Source of the DNA: UBA966 sp046350355
Lineage (GTDB): Bacteria; Planctomycetota; Phycisphaerae; Phycisphaerales; SM1A02
Assembly: GCA_046350355.1 (NCBI GenBank)
Contig: JAXMAN010000001.1
Span: 62,001-126,000 of the forward strand
Length of the DNA: 64,000 bases
Reading direction: 5' to 3'
Below are positions 32,918 to 41,022 of this stretch, one piece after another; position 1 is the stretch's first letter; every line of letters begins with the position of its first letter. Under the pieces are notes generated by a model. The model did no database searches and was not told where the DNA came from. It saw only the letters and a list, made by a program, of their open reading frames with translations. The position numbers and the translations under genes are program-made.

Positions 32918-33066
32918 GCGGGCAAGGGTAATGCGCGCCCCACGGAATTCCGCAAACGCCCGGGCAGTTCCGCGCGCGATCCGCGCATCGGTGACGCGCG
33001 CGTGCACGCGCAGCCACGCGCGGGAGCGGGAAGCGAGGTTCTCGGCCCTTCGGGCGCGCGGGCCCC

Positions 33067-33666
33067 TCAGGCGCGCGGCCGCTCGACCGCGCACAGCGCC
33101 ATCAGCCGCTCGCACGCGAGCTGCGTGCGCTTCACGCACTCGGGATCGACGAGCTCGTCGCCCGCGAAGGCCGCCGCCGTCGCGACGGGGAAGACCGGCA
33201 CGATCAGGCAGCGGAAGTCGAGCATGAGGCTCGAGGCGATCCCCATCGGCGCCATGCAGCTCGTGAGGCTGCCGCTCGCGGCGAGCAGCGCGACGACCTT
33301 GTCGTTCCACGCGCGCCCGCCGAGCTCGAGGCACGCCTTCGCGACCGCGCTCGCGTCGTAGTTGTAGATGCCGGTGGCGAGCACGACCGCGTCCGCCTGC
33401 GCGATCGCGGCGCGCAGCGCGCCGGTCGCCTCGTGCGCGTGCGCGCTGTCGCCGTCCATGTAGGGCAGCGGCAGCGAGCGGCAGTCGAGCCAGTCGGTGC
33501 GCGCGCCCAGGCGTCCGAGCACGCCGCGCGCGTGCGCCGCGAGCGCGCGGCTGCGCGAATGCGGATGCAGGCTGGTGGAGAGGAGGAGCACGCGGGGCGC
33601 GTGCGCGGGGGACGCGGCGGCGGCGTTCGCGCCCGCAGGCGCGTGCGGCATCGGCGGGGAGCTCAT
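33067..33666 (-). CDS. NADPH-dependent FMN reductase-like flavoprotein
   Basis: This 199-residue protein has the flavodoxin-like fold of the FMN_red family: RVLLLSTSLHPHSRSRALAAHA (FMN phosphate loop S-x-x-x-x-S-x-S-R), DWLDCRSLPLPYMDGD, and ADAVVLATGIYNYDASAVAKACLEL, where the usual T-P-E-Y-N motif is seen as T-G-I-Y-N. Then comes DKVVALLAASGSLTSCMAP, close to the G-G-x-x-G loop position. It probably reduces FMN or quinones with NADPH, but the electron acceptor is unknown. The ATG at 33666 overlaps the pdxA stop (ATGA), so the two are coupled. It ends the minus-strand operon starting at 38347. Confidence 0.8.
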   Translation of the reverse strand: MSSPPMPHAPAGANAAAASPAHAPRVLLLSTSLHPHSRSRALAAHARGVLGRLGARTDWLDCRSLPLPYMDGDSAHAHEATGALRAAIAQADAVVLATGIYNYDASAVAKACLELGGRAWNDKVVALLAASGSLTSCMAPMGIASSLMLDFRCLIVPVFPVATAAAFAGDELVDPECVKRTQLACERLMALCAVERPRA

Positions 33667-34772
33667 GGCTCCTCGTCCTCGCCGAGGTCCCCGTCGCCGG
33701 ATGCACCCGGCGCGCCCGCGACGCGCGCGTGCGGGCTGCTCCAGTCGGTGCGCGGGCGCCGCGCGAGCGTGGCGGCCAGCTCGATCGCCGCCTTCATGCT
33801 GCCGGGGCTGGCGCGGTTCTGGCCCGCGATGTCGAAGGCCGTCCCGTGGTCCGGGCTGGTGCGCACGATCGGCAGGCCGACGGTCACGTTGACCGCCTTG
33901 TCCCAGCCGAGCAGCTTCACCGGGATGAGCCCCTGGTCGTGGTACATCGCGACGACCAGGTCCCACTCCCCCGCCGCGGCGGCGATGAAGACCGTGTCGC
34001 CCGGGAAGGGGCCGTGCGCGTCGATGCCGATGCGCCGCGCGGCGTCGACGGCGGGACGGATGAGGCGCTCCTCCTCGTCGCCGAAGAGCCCGCGCTCGCC
34101 CGCGTGCGGGTTCAGCCCGCAGACGGCGATGCGCGGCTTCTCGATGCCAAGCTGCAGGCAGAACTGGTGGCCGAGGTCGATCGGGTCGTAGACGCGGCCG
34201 ATGGTGAGCACGTTGCGCACGTCCATCAGCGGCAGGTGCGCGGTCGCGAGCGCCACGCGCAGGCGCGGCGAGGAGAACATCATCGCGTGCCGCTTCGCCT
34301 TGGTGCGGAAGGCGAAGAGCTCGGTGTGCCCGGGCCACTTGAAGCCCGCCAGGTTCCAGCTCTCCTTGCTGATGGGCCCGGTGACGACCGCGTCGATGCG
34401 GCGCGGCTCGCCGGCGGGGCGCATCGCGTCGGTGATCGCGTCCTCGACGAAGTTCTTCGAGAGCAGCCCGCCGAAGCGCGTCGGTCCGGGGCGCGTGTGG
34501 TCGAGCAGCCCCTCCCCCGAGTAGTCGAGCACCAGCGGCTGCAGCACGGAGCCGCGCTGCGCGCGCTCGCTCGCGGCGTCGACGCGGAACCAGTCGAGCG
34601 TCGTGCGCGCGCGGTCGGCGGCCTCGTGCAGCACCTCGTTGCGGCCGTAGACGACGAAGTCGGCCAGGCGGCGGATCGCGGGGTCCGCCAGCGCCTTCAC
34701 CACCACCTCGGGGCCGATCCCCAGCGGATCGCCCATCGTGATCCCGATGGTCGGTCGCTCAGTGCTTGCCAT
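33663..34772 (-). CDS. pdxA: 4-hydroxythreonine-4-phosphate dehydrogenase
   Basis: This 369-residue enzyme of pyridoxal-phosphate synthesis oxidises 4-phosphohydroxy-L-threonine. It opens PTIGITMGDPLGIGPEVVVKAL, the PdxA signature, and keeps the three metal-binding histidine segments: FKWPGHTELFA, GLNPHAGERGLFGDEE and VVAMYHDQGLIPVKLLG. VRTSPDHGTAFDIAGQNRASPGSM near the end is also typical. A 35-residue acidic tail is extra. The start overlaps the end of the preceding membrane-protein gene by 14 bp, which puts this vitamin B6 gene in the membrane-module operon. That may only be convenience, or it may hint at a link with PLP enzymes. Confidence 0.93.
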   Translation of the reverse strand: MASTERPTIGITMGDPLGIGPEVVVKALADPAIRRLADFVVYGRNEVLHEAADRARTTLDWFRVDAASERAQRGSVLQPLVLDYSGEGLLDHTRPGPTRFGGLLSKNFVEDAITDAMRPAGEPRRIDAVVTGPISKESWNLAGFKWPGHTELFAFRTKAKRHAMMFSSPRLRVALATAHLPLMDVRNVLTIGRVYDPIDLGHQFCLQLGIEKPRIAVCGLNPHAGERGLFGDEEERLIRPAVDAARRIGIDAHGPFPGDTVFIAAAAGEWDLVVAMYHDQGLIPVKLLGWDKAVNVTVGLPIVRTSPDHGTAFDIAGQNRASPGSMKAAIELAATLARRPRTDWSSPHARVAGAPGASGDGDLGEDEEP

Positions 34773-35811
34773 TGGGGTCGATGATCCAGAGCCAGTCGTC
34801 GAAGAGGAACTCGAAGCGCGCGGCCAGGAGCGCGATGCGCCCCATCACCGTGAAGGCGAAGCTCGCGCCGAAGGTGACCATCAGGTACCAGACGCCCACG
34901 CGCGCGGTGCGGCCCAGCGCGCCGCGGTGCTCCAGCGAGAAGAAGAAGTAGACGAGCACCGCGAGCACGCCCACCAGCACGATCATCGCGCCCAGCGAGG
35001 AGCCGACGGCGTCGGCGACCGGCAGGCTCGCCCCCGCGGCGTTCTGCGTGACGATGACCGGGCTGAACATGGTCGCCACCTGCGCCAGCAGGTCGGACTC
35101 GGTGAACTGCACGAACTTCAGCCCCGCGAAGGTGCCGACGATGAACCCCAGCGGGAGGGTGCCCAGCTTCGAGGTCTTCTCGAAGAGGCGGCACAGCAGC
35201 AGCACGCTCAGCGCCAGCGGGATGAGCGCGACCGCGCTGTGCCAGTCGTAGGACTCCTGCTCGAACCCCGGCGCGAGGAAGGCGCGCGTGAGCTGCGGCA
35301 GCAGCGGCCCGATCAGCTTCGGCACCAGCGTGTCCCAGAAGGCGACGACCATCGCGTACGCCGCGCCCACGCCGACGACGACCGACTCCGTGAACTTGTA
35401 CGCCGGGTTGTCCTTGACCAGGAAGCTGAGCGAGGCGAGCGTGAAGAACGCCGCGCACCAGATGCCCAGCGTGCGCGGCCAGTTCAGTGCGATCTCGCCG
35501 CCGCCCGCGGCCTGCTGCTGCGCCCACTCGCGCGCGGTCGCCTCGTTCTGCGTCGTCCACTCGATCTGCGCGGGCTCGCCCGGCTTCGCGGCGGTCCAGC
35601 CGCCCTCGCCCTTCACGAAGCGGTGGTGCTCCGGGCTGGAGTAGGCGAGGCCGAAGCCGTGGGTCCGCACCGCTGCCCCGCCGCCCTCGCCCGGCTCGAT
35701 GCTGCTGCCCACGAAGGCGCGCACGGCCAGCAGAACCGCGATCGCGGCGAGCACGATCCACCAGGCGGCGCGCTGGCGGCCCGCGGCCTCGGCGGCGAAG
35801 GTCTCGCTCAT
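34759..35811 (-). CDS. Polytopic membrane protein of the DUF6754-associated operon
   Basis: This 350-residue protein has one N-terminal helix (AAWWIVLAAIAVLLAVRAFVG), an external loop of about 75 residues with GFGLAYSSPEHHRFVKGEGGWTAAKPGEPAQIEWT, then about seven further hydrophobic helices, including TLGIWCAAFFTLASLSFLV and GAMIVLVGVLAVLVYFFFS. The motif DNPAYKFTESVVVGVGAAYA is distinctive. No known family was recognised with confidence. It is translationally coupled (ATGA) to the gene before it and overlaps pdxA. Together with the three genes upstream it appears to make one inner-membrane complex; the substrate is unknown. Confidence 0.6.
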   Translation of the reverse strand: MSETFAAEAAGRQRAAWWIVLAAIAVLLAVRAFVGSSIEPGEGGGAAVRTHGFGLAYSSPEHHRFVKGEGGWTAAKPGEPAQIEWTTQNEATAREWAQQQAAGGGEIALNWPRTLGIWCAAFFTLASLSFLVKDNPAYKFTESVVVGVGAAYAMVVAFWDTLVPKLIGPLLPQLTRAFLAPGFEQESYDWHSAVALIPLALSVLLLCRLFEKTSKLGTLPLGFIVGTFAGLKFVQFTESDLLAQVATMFSPVIVTQNAAGASLPVADAVGSSLGAMIVLVGVLAVLVYFFFSLEHRGALGRTARVGVWYLMVTFGASFAFTVMGRIALLAARFEFLFDDWLWIIDPNGKH

Positions 35812-36764
35812 GCCGTGGCCCCCCCGGCACGCGCGCGGCGGCCCACGAAGTAGACGACGTTGCCCACGATGATCAGCAGCACCATGAGCACGTGCGCGCC
35901 CAGCTGCGGGGCCATGCGGCGCTTGGCCTCCTCGAACTTCGCCGGCGTCGGCGCGCCGTCGCTCGCCTTGGCGATCGACTCGTTCACCATCGCCTCGTAC
36001 TCCGCGGCGCCCTTGATCGCGCCGAGGTAGCCCGTCGCCTGGCCCGGGTAGTAGGGCAGGATCTGCGGCGTCTGCACGCCGGTCGTGCCGGCGATGAACT
36101 TGAGCGGGCGCGCGTCGGTGAGGGTCTTGCTCACGGAGAACTGCACCCACTCCTTCGCGCCGGGGTAGCCCGCGCTGACGGAGACGAGCACGTCGAAGTC
36201 GCCCAGCCGCGTGACCCCCTGCATCATCGGGAGCTTGGAGGTGGGCGTGCCGCGCGTGTCGAGCGGGAAGGCCTTGAGCAGGTCGGTGTTCGCCTGCGTC
36301 ATCACGCCCTCGTTGCCGGCCTGGTAGCCCAGGTCGCAGTAGTTCTCGCCGTATCGGTACTTCGGGTTGTCGCCGAGCACGCGCTCGAAGGTCGTGGTGA
36401 TCAGCGGCGCGCCGCCCGGCCAGAGCGAGGCGCCGTAGATGCGGTGCCCGCGCTGCATGCAGTGCAGGATGATCGAGGTCGACATCGGCTGCAGCTCGCC
36501 GGCGGAGGCGGGGTCGTAGTCGAAGAAGACGGCGATGCGCGAGCCCGGCGGGAGGTCCTCGATCGCGCGGAAGGCGCTGCGCGCGGGGGCGGTCGCGCCC
36601 ACCGGCAGCGAGCCGCCGATGAGGTTCACCAGCAGGATCGGACCCGCGATCGCGATCGCCATCGCCAGGTAGATGAAGCGCCGGTCGAGCCCGTCGAGCC
36701 ACGCGCACAGGCGCGCGAGCGCGCCCGCGGTGACCTGGGGGGAGCTGTCGTCGTGGTACTCCAT
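35808..36764 (-). CDS. Membrane-anchored alpha/beta protein of the DUF6754-associated operon
   Basis: This 318-residue protein has an N-terminal helix (FIYLAMAIAIAGPILLVNLIGG), a globular middle part (about 60-285) and a C-terminal helix (GAHVLMVLLIIVGNVVYFVG), so the middle part is probably outside the cytoplasm or all in one compartment. The middle includes FRAIEDLPPGSRIAVFFDYDPASAGELQPMSTSIILHCMQRGHRIYG and GENYCDLGYQAGNEGVM, alternating strands and helices as in a Rossmann-like sensor. Charged and aromatic motifs look well conserved, but I cannot name a family. It overlaps the next gene by 4 nt and follows the gene before it by 7 nt. Confidence 0.55.
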   Translation of the reverse strand: MEYHDDSSPQVTAGALARLCAWLDGLDRRFIYLAMAIAIAGPILLVNLIGGSLPVGATAPARSAFRAIEDLPPGSRIAVFFDYDPASAGELQPMSTSIILHCMQRGHRIYGASLWPGGAPLITTTFERVLGDNPKYRYGENYCDLGYQAGNEGVMTQANTDLLKAFPLDTRGTPTSKLPMMQGVTRLGDFDVLVSVSAGYPGAKEWVQFSVSKTLTDARPLKFIAGTTGVQTPQILPYYPGQATGYLGAIKGAAEYEAMVNESIAKASDGAPTPAKFEEAKRRMAPQLGAHVLMVLLIIVGNVVYFVGRRARAGGATA

Positions 36765-36771
36765 GCGCGCC

Positions 36772-37482
36772 TCAGTCCCCGCTCCCCAGGTAGCTGCGGT
36801 CGAGTCCGACGAGGATCTTCAGGCTCGTCGCCGCGACGCCGATGGCGATGCCGATGACCATCGCGCGCGTGCCCGCGTTGGCGAAGGTGGACATGATGAT
36901 CTCGCTCAGGCGCTCGATGCGCATCCAGGCGAGCCAGGGGTTGTCCTCGGGGATGAGCTGCGTGAGCCAGAAGCCCGCGTAGACGCGGCCCAGGAGCACG
37001 ATGAACGCGGTGCCCAGCAGGAGCGCGGCCTCGACGTTCTTCGCGCGGAAGGCGCGGAAGGCGGCGCTCGCGACGTAGAAGGCCAGCAGCGCGAAGAGCG
37101 TGCTGGTGATCGGATTCTGCACGTAGTCGTAGGACCACGCGAAGGCGCCCAGGACGTTGTAGTCGCCGCTCATCGCGACGTCGGGGAACTTGTCCGCGGG
37201 GGGCGTGCCGACCTTGAGCAGTCCCACCACGAGCACGGTGAGGAAGGCCGCGATCGTCACCGCCGCGTAGCCCCAGCCCGCGGCGCGCGCGCTGATCTGC
37301 ATGAGGTTCATCTTGAGCAGGCTCAGCCCGCCCAGCACGAAGGCGACCGCCGCGAGGACGTTGAACCAGTCGGTGCCGTACTCGCCCAGCGCCTGCATCG
37401 GGCGGATGAACGCGCTCACGAGCATCACGAGCCCGGCGACCGAGGCGATGGCCATCGCGATCCGGCGGTTCATCTCAGGCAC
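36772..37482 (-). CDS. Multi-spanning membrane protein of the DUF6754-associated operon
   Basis: This 236-residue protein has about six hydrophobic helices: IAMAIASVAGLVMLVSAFI, WFNVLAAVAFVLGGLSLLKMN, AAVTIAAFLTVLVVGLL, TLFALLAFYVASAAFRAF, ALLLGTAFIVLLGRVYAG, and TRAMVIGIAIGVAATSLKILVGLDR. The linker between helices four and five (RAFRAKNVEAALLLGTAFIVLLG) is recognisable in the same operon of other bacteria as far as I recall, but no function is known. It starts at 37482, overlapping the end of the DUF6754-like gene by 8 bp, so it is coupled to it. Confidence 0.6.
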   Translation of the reverse strand: MPEMNRRIAMAIASVAGLVMLVSAFIRPMQALGEYGTDWFNVLAAVAFVLGGLSLLKMNLMQISARAAGWGYAAVTIAAFLTVLVVGLLKVGTPPADKFPDVAMSGDYNVLGAFAWSYDYVQNPITSTLFALLAFYVASAAFRAFRAKNVEAALLLGTAFIVLLGRVYAGFWLTQLIPEDNPWLAWMRIERLSEIIMSTFANAGTRAMVIGIAIGVAATSLKILVGLDRSYLGSGD

Positions 37483-38347
37483 CGCCTCCCATCGCGCCGC
37501 GGATCGAGTCCACCAGGTCGAGCAGCGCCTTCGAGTGCGTCACCGCCGCGAGCGTCCCGAGCGCGGCCGCCCCGAGCATCGCCGCCCACGCCAGCGCCTT
37601 CACGACGTCCTGTCCCAGCAGCGTGCCCATCTGGTCGGGCTCGCCGCTCAGGTACGCGGTGGCCGCGAAGAACTCCTCGCCGATGAGCGTGTAGTCGCAC
37701 GCCGCGACGAAGAAGGGAAGCTGCGTCGTCTCGGCGGTGCCCGCGATTTGGATCGCGCCGATGGCGTTGCCGTTCTCGGCCAGCATCAGGCTCTCGCCGA
37801 AGAAGCAGCCGAAGTAGAAGCACGCCGCGGGACGGCGGCGCACCATGATGCCGCCCACGTGCGCGACGTACGCGAACTGCTCGTCGCTCACGTAGTAGAC
37901 GCGGTCGGGGTTGAAGCTGTCCGAGCGGCCTGCGCCCATGTAGGCGGCCTGCACGGCCTCGCGCGCGCTCGTCATCACGAGCGAGCGGGCGGTGGGGACC
38001 TCGAGGTCGGCGTCGTATCCGGCGGCGACGGTCGCCACGCGCGAGAGCACGGTGATGCCCGCGACCGTCTGGATGTTGTCCATGTCCTGCAGGCCGGGGA
38101 TGAAGAGCATCGGGCGGCCCATCTCGGTGGCGCGGCCGACGGCCTCCTCCACCGCGTCCAGGCCGGCGATGCGCCGCACGTGCACGCGGCCGCCGGAACG
38201 GGCCCACTGGATGCAGCCGAGCACCGCCGCCGCCACGACCATGAGGACGACGGCGAGGAGCCCCTTTCCCACGATGAAGAAGGGAGCCGGCGGCGCGCTG
38301 GTCGCGGCCGCCGCCTGGGCGAGCAGAAGCGAGGGGATGATCGCCAT
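37475..38347 (-). CDS. DUF6754-like membrane protein, first gene of the operon
   Basis: This 290-residue protein has an N-terminal helix (FFIVGKGLLAVVLMVVAAAVLGCIQWA), a large soluble region and a C-terminal hydrophobic helix (ALAWAAMLGAAALGTLAAVTH). The conserved run includes RIAGLDAVEEAVGRATEMGRPMLFIPG, FAYVAHVGGIMVRRRPAACFYFG, FGESLMLAENGNAIGAIQIAGTAE, QLPFFVAACDYTLIGEEFFAA and AYLSGEPDQMG. I match this to the DUF6754 family, which has no known function. It begins an operon of four membrane proteins followed by pdxA and a flavoprotein. The start at 38347 leaves 115 bp to the divergent beta-barrel gene, where the promoter must lie. Confidence 0.7.
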   Translation of the reverse strand: MAIIPSLLLAQAAAATSAPPAPFFIVGKGLLAVVLMVVAAAVLGCIQWARSGGRVHVRRIAGLDAVEEAVGRATEMGRPMLFIPGLQDMDNIQTVAGITVLSRVATVAAGYDADLEVPTARSLVMTSAREAVQAAYMGAGRSDSFNPDRVYYVSDEQFAYVAHVGGIMVRRRPAACFYFGCFFGESLMLAENGNAIGAIQIAGTAETTQLPFFVAACDYTLIGEEFFAATAYLSGEPDQMGTLLGQDVVKALAWAAMLGAAALGTLAAVTHSKALLDLVDSIRGAMGGGA

Positions 38348-38462
38348 GCGTGACTCGTCGCCGCGCGGGATCGCGGCTGCGCAGTTGTACACGCGCGGTG
38401 GGCAGGATGGGCATGCGGCGCGCACGGGGAGCGTCGGCGCGCCGCGGGTAGAGTGCGCCCCC

Positions 38463-39359
38463 ATGACCGCCGCCACCGCCGCCGCGATCCTCCTGGGCAT
38501 CGCTCCCCCCGATGCCGCCGCACCTGCCGCGAACGGATCCGCGCCCGTGCAGGGCACGGCCGCGACGACGCCCGCGCCCGCGAGCGGCGCGCCCGCCGAC
38601 GGCGCAGGCGCGACCGGCGCGAACGCCGGCACCGCCGCCCCGACCGCCGACATGGCTCCGACGGCGGGCAAGAACCCGGACAGCTGGCGCTTCGAGATCG
38701 CGCCCTACCTCTGGTTCCCCGGCGCCTCCGGCACCATCGGCGCGGGACCGCTCAAGTTCAACGTCAACCGCACCGTCGGCGACACCTTCGAGGCGATCGA
38801 CGAGCTGCAGTTCGGCCTCTGCCTCCACGCCGAGGCGGCCAAGGGCGACCTCAGCCTGATCTTCGACGGCCTCTACCTGGACTTCGAGAACTCCAAGCGC
38901 GGTCCCGGCGGCGGCAAGATCACCGGCGAGAGCACGCAGGGCATCTTCGAGTTCGCGGGCGCCTGGCGCCTCTACGGCGAGGTGCGGACGGACACCGGTC
39001 CGGCGATCGAGATCGAGGCGCTCGCGGGCGCCCGCCTCTGGACCCTCGACAACACGATCACGCTGCACGCGGTTCCCGCGCAGGCCAACTCGAGCGACAC
39101 CTGGGTCGACGGCTTCGGCGGCTTCCGCACCGTGATTTCCACGGGTTCGCCGCTGCTCTTCTACGGCCGCTTCGACTGCGGCGCGGGCGGCTCGGAGTTC
39201 ACCTGGAACGCGATCGTCGCCGCCGAGTGGCGCCTGGCCAACTGGATCGGCCTGGACATCGGCTGGCGCTGGCTCTCGGTGGACCGCCAGCCCAACTCGA
39301 CGGACGAGTTCGACATCGTGATGTCGGGCCCGTTCTTCGCGGCGCGCATGAACTTCTGA
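38463..39359 (+). CDS. Outer-membrane beta-barrel-like protein
   Basis: This 298-residue protein has a short hydrophobic start (MTAATAAAILLGIAPPDAAA, a weak signal peptide), an Ala/Gly/Pro/Thr spacer to about residue 70, and about 225 residues of alternating strands: WRFEIAPYLWFPGASGTIGAGP, FGLCLHAEAAKGDLSLIFDGLYLDFEN, GIFEFAGAWRLYGE and GLDIGWRWLSVD. It ends in aromatic FFAARMNF. The terminal Phe and amphipathic strands fit an outer-membrane barrel of about 8-10 strands. No specific family was identified. It is transcribed divergently from the DUF6754 operon and may share its control region. Confidence 0.7.
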   Translation: MTAATAAAILLGIAPPDAAAPAANGSAPVQGTAATTPAPASGAPADGAGATGANAGTAAPTADMAPTAGKNPDSWRFEIAPYLWFPGASGTIGAGPLKFNVNRTVGDTFEAIDELQFGLCLHAEAAKGDLSLIFDGLYLDFENSKRGPGGGKITGESTQGIFEFAGAWRLYGEVRTDTGPAIEIEALAGARLWTLDNTITLHAVPAQANSSDTWVDGFGGFRTVISTGSPLLFYGRFDCGAGGSEFTWNAIVAAEWRLANWIGLDIGWRWLSVDRQPNSTDEFDIVMSGPFFAARMNF

Positions 39360-39399
39360 GCGCGCGCGGGCGCGCGGCGCCCGAGATGCGTCGAGCCGC

Positions 39400-40530
39400 T
39401 CAGTCCTCGATCAGCTCCACGTTCGCGCGCGGGACGGTGACGGTGCGGCCGTCGGCGAGCGCGACGTCCAGCACGCGCGCCTTGCTGCCGCTGCCCAGCA
39501 CCGCCGGCTGCTCCGGGAGCGCCGCCACGGTGCCGAGGAGCCCGAAGTACGGATCGCGGATCACGCGCACCGGCGTGCCGATCTCCAGCACGCCCGCGAC
39601 CGCGCCGCCGCCGGTGCCGCCCGCGGGGGCCGCGCCATCCTCCAGCGGGATCACGATCTCGGGACGCATCACGCCCGCGCGGATCTGCGTCGCGCCGTTG
39701 ACGCTGGCCATGCGCCCCGCGTGGCGCTGCAGCAGCGCGAAGGTGCGGTCGGCCATCGCGATGTCGCCGAAGCCCTCGGTCACGATCAGCGTGATTCCAA
39801 GCTTCTCGCTGCCGGTCACGGCGACGCCGATGTCGTGGCCGAGGATGTCGCGCAGGTCCTGGTCGTCGATGCCGCCGGAGACGATCGCCGCGGCGCCGAC
39901 CTCGCGCGCGCGCGCCACCGCCGCCGCGGTCATGCGCGCGCCGCCGACGACGATGCGCCCCTTCGCCTGCGGGTGGACATGGTGCGCGTCCAGCGGCTCG
40001 TCCGCGCGGGCGCTCGCGATGAGCAGCTCGCCGTGCGTCTCGCCGCCGACGCCGAAGATCCCCTGGATGAGCGCGACGGTGTTCTGCACGACCACGCCCT
40101 CGTCCTGCAGCAGCTCGACGACGTCGCCTGCGATGTACGCGCTCACGGCGACGGGCAGCTTCGGGCCGCGCACGATCACCATGCCGGTGGAGTCGCTCAC
40201 GCTCTCGATCGTGCCCGCGGCGCTCGAGCGCAGCTCCGTCTTCATCATGCCGAAGATGCCCTTGGAGCGCGCGATCACCTCGTCCTTCGCGACCGCCTCC
40301 CCCACGCGCTTGAGCATGAGGCCGGGCAGCTCCTTCGGCGGCGTGCCCAGCAGGTTCGCGGCGCGGATCGGGAAGACATCCCCCTCCATGAAGGTCTGCG
40401 CGACCACGGCGTCCGCGCCCACGCGGTCGCCGACCTTCACGACGACGTCGCCCGCGATGGGCAGCAGCCGCCGCGCGCGGTAGGTGGTCCGAGCGCTCAC
40501 CTGCAGTCCGGGGGTGTAGGCCTTGGCCAT
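39400..40530 (-). CDS. Barrel-sandwich/KOW-like protein of unknown function
   Basis: This protein has about 376 residues; an in-frame GTG 9 nt upstream (40539) is an alternative start. It is soluble with no signal peptide. The N-terminal half has lipoyl-like/barrel-sandwich strands: RARRLLPIAGDVVVKVGDRVGADAVVAQ, KRVGEAVAKDEVIARSKG and ELRSSAAGTIESVSDSTGMVIVRG. The middle (VGGARMTAAAVARAREVGAAAIVSGGIDDQDLRDILG) looks like a small alpha/beta domain, and the C-terminus (GTPVRVIRDPYFGLLGTVAALP) has a KOW-type turn. I recall similar proteins beside MutL-like ATPases in other phyla; here the MutL-like gene lies about 1 kb away on the same strand. The biochemical role is unknown. Confidence 0.6.
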   Translation of the reverse strand: MAKAYTPGLQVSARTTYRARRLLPIAGDVVVKVGDRVGADAVVAQTFMEGDVFPIRAANLLGTPPKELPGLMLKRVGEAVAKDEVIARSKGIFGMMKTELRSSAAGTIESVSDSTGMVIVRGPKLPVAVSAYIAGDVVELLQDEGVVVQNTVALIQGIFGVGGETHGELLIASARADEPLDAHHVHPQAKGRIVVGGARMTAAAVARAREVGAAAIVSGGIDDQDLRDILGHDIGVAVTGSEKLGITLIVTEGFGDIAMADRTFALLQRHAGRMASVNGATQIRAGVMRPEIVIPLEDGAAPAGGTGGGAVAGVLEIGTPVRVIRDPYFGLLGTVAALPEQPAVLGSGSKARVLDVALADGRTVTVPRANVELIED

Positions 40531-40864
40531 GGGTGGCACGGTAGGCCAAAGCGCCGGGATCCGGAGCGGCCTGCAAGCGCACGGCGGCGTGTGTTATTGG
40601 TCATTCCGCAAGTTCCTGAATTGTTGAGTCCGAGACCTTGCCGTGTTTCTGGCCCGTGCCACTCTTCCCGCTGCGTTGCCGTCGATTCGTTCCGGCGACC
40701 GCGAAGCGGGCGGGTGCTGTTCCAGTCCGCTACCTGGAGGAAAAGGAAAAGGATCGTCGCCGCATGCGCACTCCGACGCACGCGCGGCGGGCCGCCTCGC
40801 CTCCCCCTCGCGCCGAGCCGACGGCGCGGTCCACGCCTCGTCCGTTCCCCCGTGTCCACCCCGC

Positions 40865-40904
40865 GACTGCCCCGCCCGTTCGTTGGCGGGGCGGTCGCTC
40901 TTTT
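40865..40904 (+). terminator. Intrinsic terminator in the intergenic region
   Basis: GACTGCCCCGCC (40865-40876) pairs with GGCGGGGCGGTC (40885-40896) through 12 bp, one of them G-U, around an 8-nt loop, and is followed by GCTCTTTT. On the plus strand this is a standard rho-independent terminator; on the minus strand there is no U-run. No plus-strand gene is apparent in the 330 bp before it, so it may end a small RNA. Confidence 0.7.
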
Positions 40905-40916
40905 GCCCGCATGGGT

Positions 40917-40944
40917 TTGACATTGCAGGTTTCCGGGCTACGGT
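40917..40944 (+). promoter_or_regulatory. Sigma-70-like promoter for the PEP-CTERM-like gene
   Basis: A perfect -35 box TTGACA (40917-40922) is followed after 16 bp by TACGGT (40939-40944), a TAnnnT -10 box as is common in GC-rich genomes. Transcription would start near 40951, at the foot of the leader hairpin, about 70 nt before the ATG at 41023. Confidence 0.6.
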
Positions 40945-40950
40945 GAAACC

Positions 40951-40975
40951 GTCCCGCGGCCCCTTTCCGCGGGAC
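40951..40975 (+). other. 5' leader hairpin of the PEP-CTERM-like gene
   Basis: GTCCCGCGG (40951-40959) and CCGCGGGAC (40967-40975) form a perfect 9-bp stem with a 7-nt loop exactly where the predicted transcript begins. A 5'-terminal hairpin of this kind could stabilise the mRNA. No U-run follows it. Confidence 0.55.
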
Positions 40976-41022
40976 ATGCCAATTCGGCGCCTCGCCTGCT
41001 CTTCCCTTTCGGAGCGTCCCCG

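Larger units (their letters stand above)
40531..41022. other. Long intergenic region (492 bp) with terminator, promoter and leader hairpin
   Basis: This is the only stretch over 300 bp without a gene. The part 40585-40640 is relatively AT-rich, and 40733-40753 is a purine run with GGAGG. I found no convincing protein, tRNA, tmRNA or RNase P RNA in it. A strong plus-strand terminator (40865-40904) implies that something is transcribed upstream of it. A promoter (40917-40944) and leader hairpin (40951-40975) serve the following gene. Confidence 0.6.
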
